Below, piece by piece: positions 62,175-64,000 of a stretch of 64,000 bases of DNA. Source of the stretch: Eutreptiella sp. 'Long Island Sound 2002' (taxonomy: Eukaryota > Euglenozoa > Euglenophyceae > Eutreptiales > Eutreptiaceae). The translations under genes and the position numbers were made by a program. Position 1 is the stretch's first letter. Every line of letters begins with the position of its first letter. The stretch lies in contig OZ038379.1 in the NCBI GenBank assembly GCA_964036045.1, forward strand, positions 184,250,897 through 184,314,896, given 5' to 3'. The notes under the pieces were generated by a model. That model made no database searches. It was given only the letters and a program-made list of their open reading frames with translations, and had not been told where the DNA came from.

Positions 62175-62810
62175 ATATATCGACGCTGTCCGAGCTCTAG
62201 GGGGCATGGTGGGCCAACACAGCTTAGAGAGCTCGGAGGAGGACCAAGACACAAGCGCGGGGAAAACACGGCCGGCCACAAATTGCCTAGACTATAGCTG
62301 GATGAACCCGCCCGACGAACCAACCCCAGAGGAAACCCTAGAAGTGTCCCAGGCACTACCACACCAACGGAAACTCCACGGGATCACCGTACACTCATGC
62401 ACCTTGGGCACCCATAGCCTGCCCGTTTTAATCAGAAAACGGGCTATAAACTGATCGCTGATGAGCTGCTTAGTCAGCTGGCCGGTCTCAGCGCGCACCC
62501 CATCCAAACCCTGGATAGAGTGCTGCTTGTCAGCACTGTCGTTTTGCCACGACTACTGTACCGCTGTGAGTGCTTCCCACTACTCAGCACACAACTGCAG
62601 GAGCTGTCCAGAACGTTTCGTTTTCGCGGTATCTGGACTACCCTCACTGGTTGCCAAAAAAACGCTGTATACACACCGCACTCGCGGACTCGGCCTCGGC
62701 AGTCTGGCCGTGCTGTACCCCACCCGTGTTGCACAGGAACCCCCTGTTGGAGACTATGCGCGTGACCCCCAAAACAAATATCTCCCCCCGCACGCTCTTC
62801 ACGGGTTCAT
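61959..62810 (+). pseudogene. LINE reverse-transcriptase remnant
   Basis: In changing frames the segment encodes LQ-x-GWNL-IGCQLNVSKSEYL-like sequence (about 62000-62055), as found after the YxDD box of LINE RTs, and later GYKLIADELLSQLAG (62436-62480) and VVLPRLLYRCECFPL (62538-62582), like the RT thumb. At least two frameshifts separate them. The catalytic part is missing. Confidence 0.5.
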
Positions 62811-62849
62811 GGGAGATGTGTTCATTATCTTTGGGACACTGGATAATGC

Positions 62850-63961
62850 CTTTTCTTTCTATATTGGTTGTTCAGATTGGCACCATGAAGTGTTTTTACT
62901 GCCTACAAAATGACGCATCTGTGGTCCACTGGGATTGATTGTCTCGCGATGATCAAATTTCTCTGCAGGACAAGTACCCTGATGCTGGTCAGGGGGCAGT
63001 TTTTGACTTGTGTGTTCGCTCTGCACGCCCCAGTGTGTTCTCCAGCCGCCGTTCTTCCAGCACCTCATCGTCAGCGCCCGAATCAGCGGATTCTGAGCTG
63101 CAGGTGCCTTCGGGTCCTCTAGTTGTGTCTGGTGCAGCCACGTTTTTGGCCACAGAGTCAGTGGAATCTGGGGTTGTCGAGCTTTCGGTTTCTGTTGCAG
63201 AGTCTTCTACTGCTGCCACAGGGCCTGCCACAGGGTCCCTTCAGATTGACTACTGCAGGACAGCTCTGGTTGCAGATCAGAGCCACAGGGTCTGCTGCAC
63301 ACCCACCCGGCACACAGTCGGATGGGAATGGGAAGCCTGGCAAGAGAAGGGATCTCACCAGCAGCGGTATGGCCCATACACACACATCCAGCCAACCCCA
63401 AAGAAGGTCAAGCCTCAGCAAGAATGCCAACGTTTCAAGGTGCAAGCACTGAGTCAGCTGGACGTCATTGCGAACGAAGGACTGCAAGCAGTTGAAGCAG
63501 AACTGACCACAATGGCCTGGACCCGCAATCAGCAGATCTGGCTCCGACTGGACCAACCACATGGCTCCAGGATGCACTGTGAGAATTCGGACAACCATGG
63601 GGAACCACTGCAGATGAGCAATCAGGAGCTCTACTCGGTGATGGTCCACATCAGCTGGACCCTGAAGACCCAGGCTCTGGCGAACATGCAGGTCCAGTGG
63701 CGACCCAAAAGTGCAGGCAAGTGGCAGCCGTTCCAGTGGGAGGCGGTCCTCCACTGTCCGACGGCAGAAGGACACAGAGCGGTGCCCTCCTCGGTAAGCA
63801 GAACTGGCGATTGCATGCATCTGTGGCTGACACGCCGAGCGGGCCTCTTGCGATTGTTCCAAAGAACGCTCTTCAGGCAGGCGGACCCGGTACCCGGGGA
63901 CGCTGTGCGGTTCCTCTACACACTGCTGAACACACCCCCATGCGAAAGAAGATACGCATGA
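62850..63961 (+). pseudogene. LINE-like ORF1, copy 2, with early stop
   Basis: ATG at 62885 begins MKCFYCLQNDASVVHWD and meets TGA at 62936-62938, where copy 1 has TCA. After it the same frame stays open for about 340 codons to TGA 63959-63961. The rest is Gln/Trp/His-rich (MAWTRNQQIWLRLDQPHG; ISWTLKTQALANMQVQW) with no recognised domain. It resembles ORF1 of non-LTR retrotransposons by context (RT debris next to its twin) rather than by motif. Confidence 0.45.
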
Positions 63962-64000
63962 CAAGGGGTGACAAAAAGGAGAAGAAGAGTGGAGCGCATG

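Overview
The window is eukaryotic nuclear DNA, most likely from a microalga or other protist. It holds two Ty3/gypsy chromovirus-type LTR retrotransposons, two non-coding LTR elements with target-site duplications, LINE remnants, spliceosomal-type splice signals and kilobase-scale minisatellite. The gag-pol sequences remind me of retroelements from dinoflagellate genomes, but that is memory, not a search, and the species is not established.

Layout. 1-2.4 kb: a coiled-coil exon on the minus strand between two copies of a ~165-bp repeat. 2.5-29.1 kb: a 47-bp hairpin-forming minisatellite (3016-7794, 19172-21408, 28217-28462) that was once one array and was split by two insertions: a minus-strand chromovirus (7795-19171, 797-bp LTRs) and a minus-strand non-coding LTR element (21409-28216, 669-bp LTRs, TSD CACTG). 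The array lies between two copies of a ~0.5-kb repeat carrying an ACAAC pentanucleotide tract. 29.1-32.2 kb: a decayed LINE tail and low-complexity DNA. 32231-60466: a giant intronless polyketide synthase (PKS) locus on the plus strand. 60.5-64 kb: microsatellites and a duplicated LINE-like first ORF with reverse-transcriptase debris between the copies.

The PKS locus is the centrepiece. The domain order is methyltransferase-GNAT-(degenerate ACP)-ACP-KS-DH-ER-KR-ACP-KS-DH-ER-KR-ACP-KS-(DH stub)-ACP-GNAT. No module has an acyltransferase, so extender units would have to be loaded in trans. The MT-GNAT start resembles the loading regions of apratoxin AprA and saxitoxin SxtA; the SxtA aminotransferase is absent. 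A second GNAT sits at the C-terminus where a thioesterase would be expected. Two insertions interrupt the gene: a 2.7-kb non-coding LTR element (39398-42076, TSD GAAC) inside an ACP, and an 11.3-kb chromovirus (42277-53589, 786-bp LTRs, TSD TGGCA) at the start of a KS. Outside both insertions the reading phase is continuous from 32231 to 60466, apart from three in-frame stop codons (34373, 55313, 56666). One ACP has also lost its phosphopantetheine serine by a 9-bp deletion. As it stands this copy cannot make the full protein; it documents a gene that was intact not long ago.

Both chromoviruses keep an open gag, and gag is separated from pol by one in-frame TGA followed by CGG, a known leaky-stop context. 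Their pol genes carry further stops, frameshifts and, in one copy, a deletion in reverse transcriptase. Their LTRs contain a tRNA-like segment with A- and B-box-like motifs. LTR pairs of all four elements differ by roughly 2-2.5% by eye, pointing to insertions of similar age.
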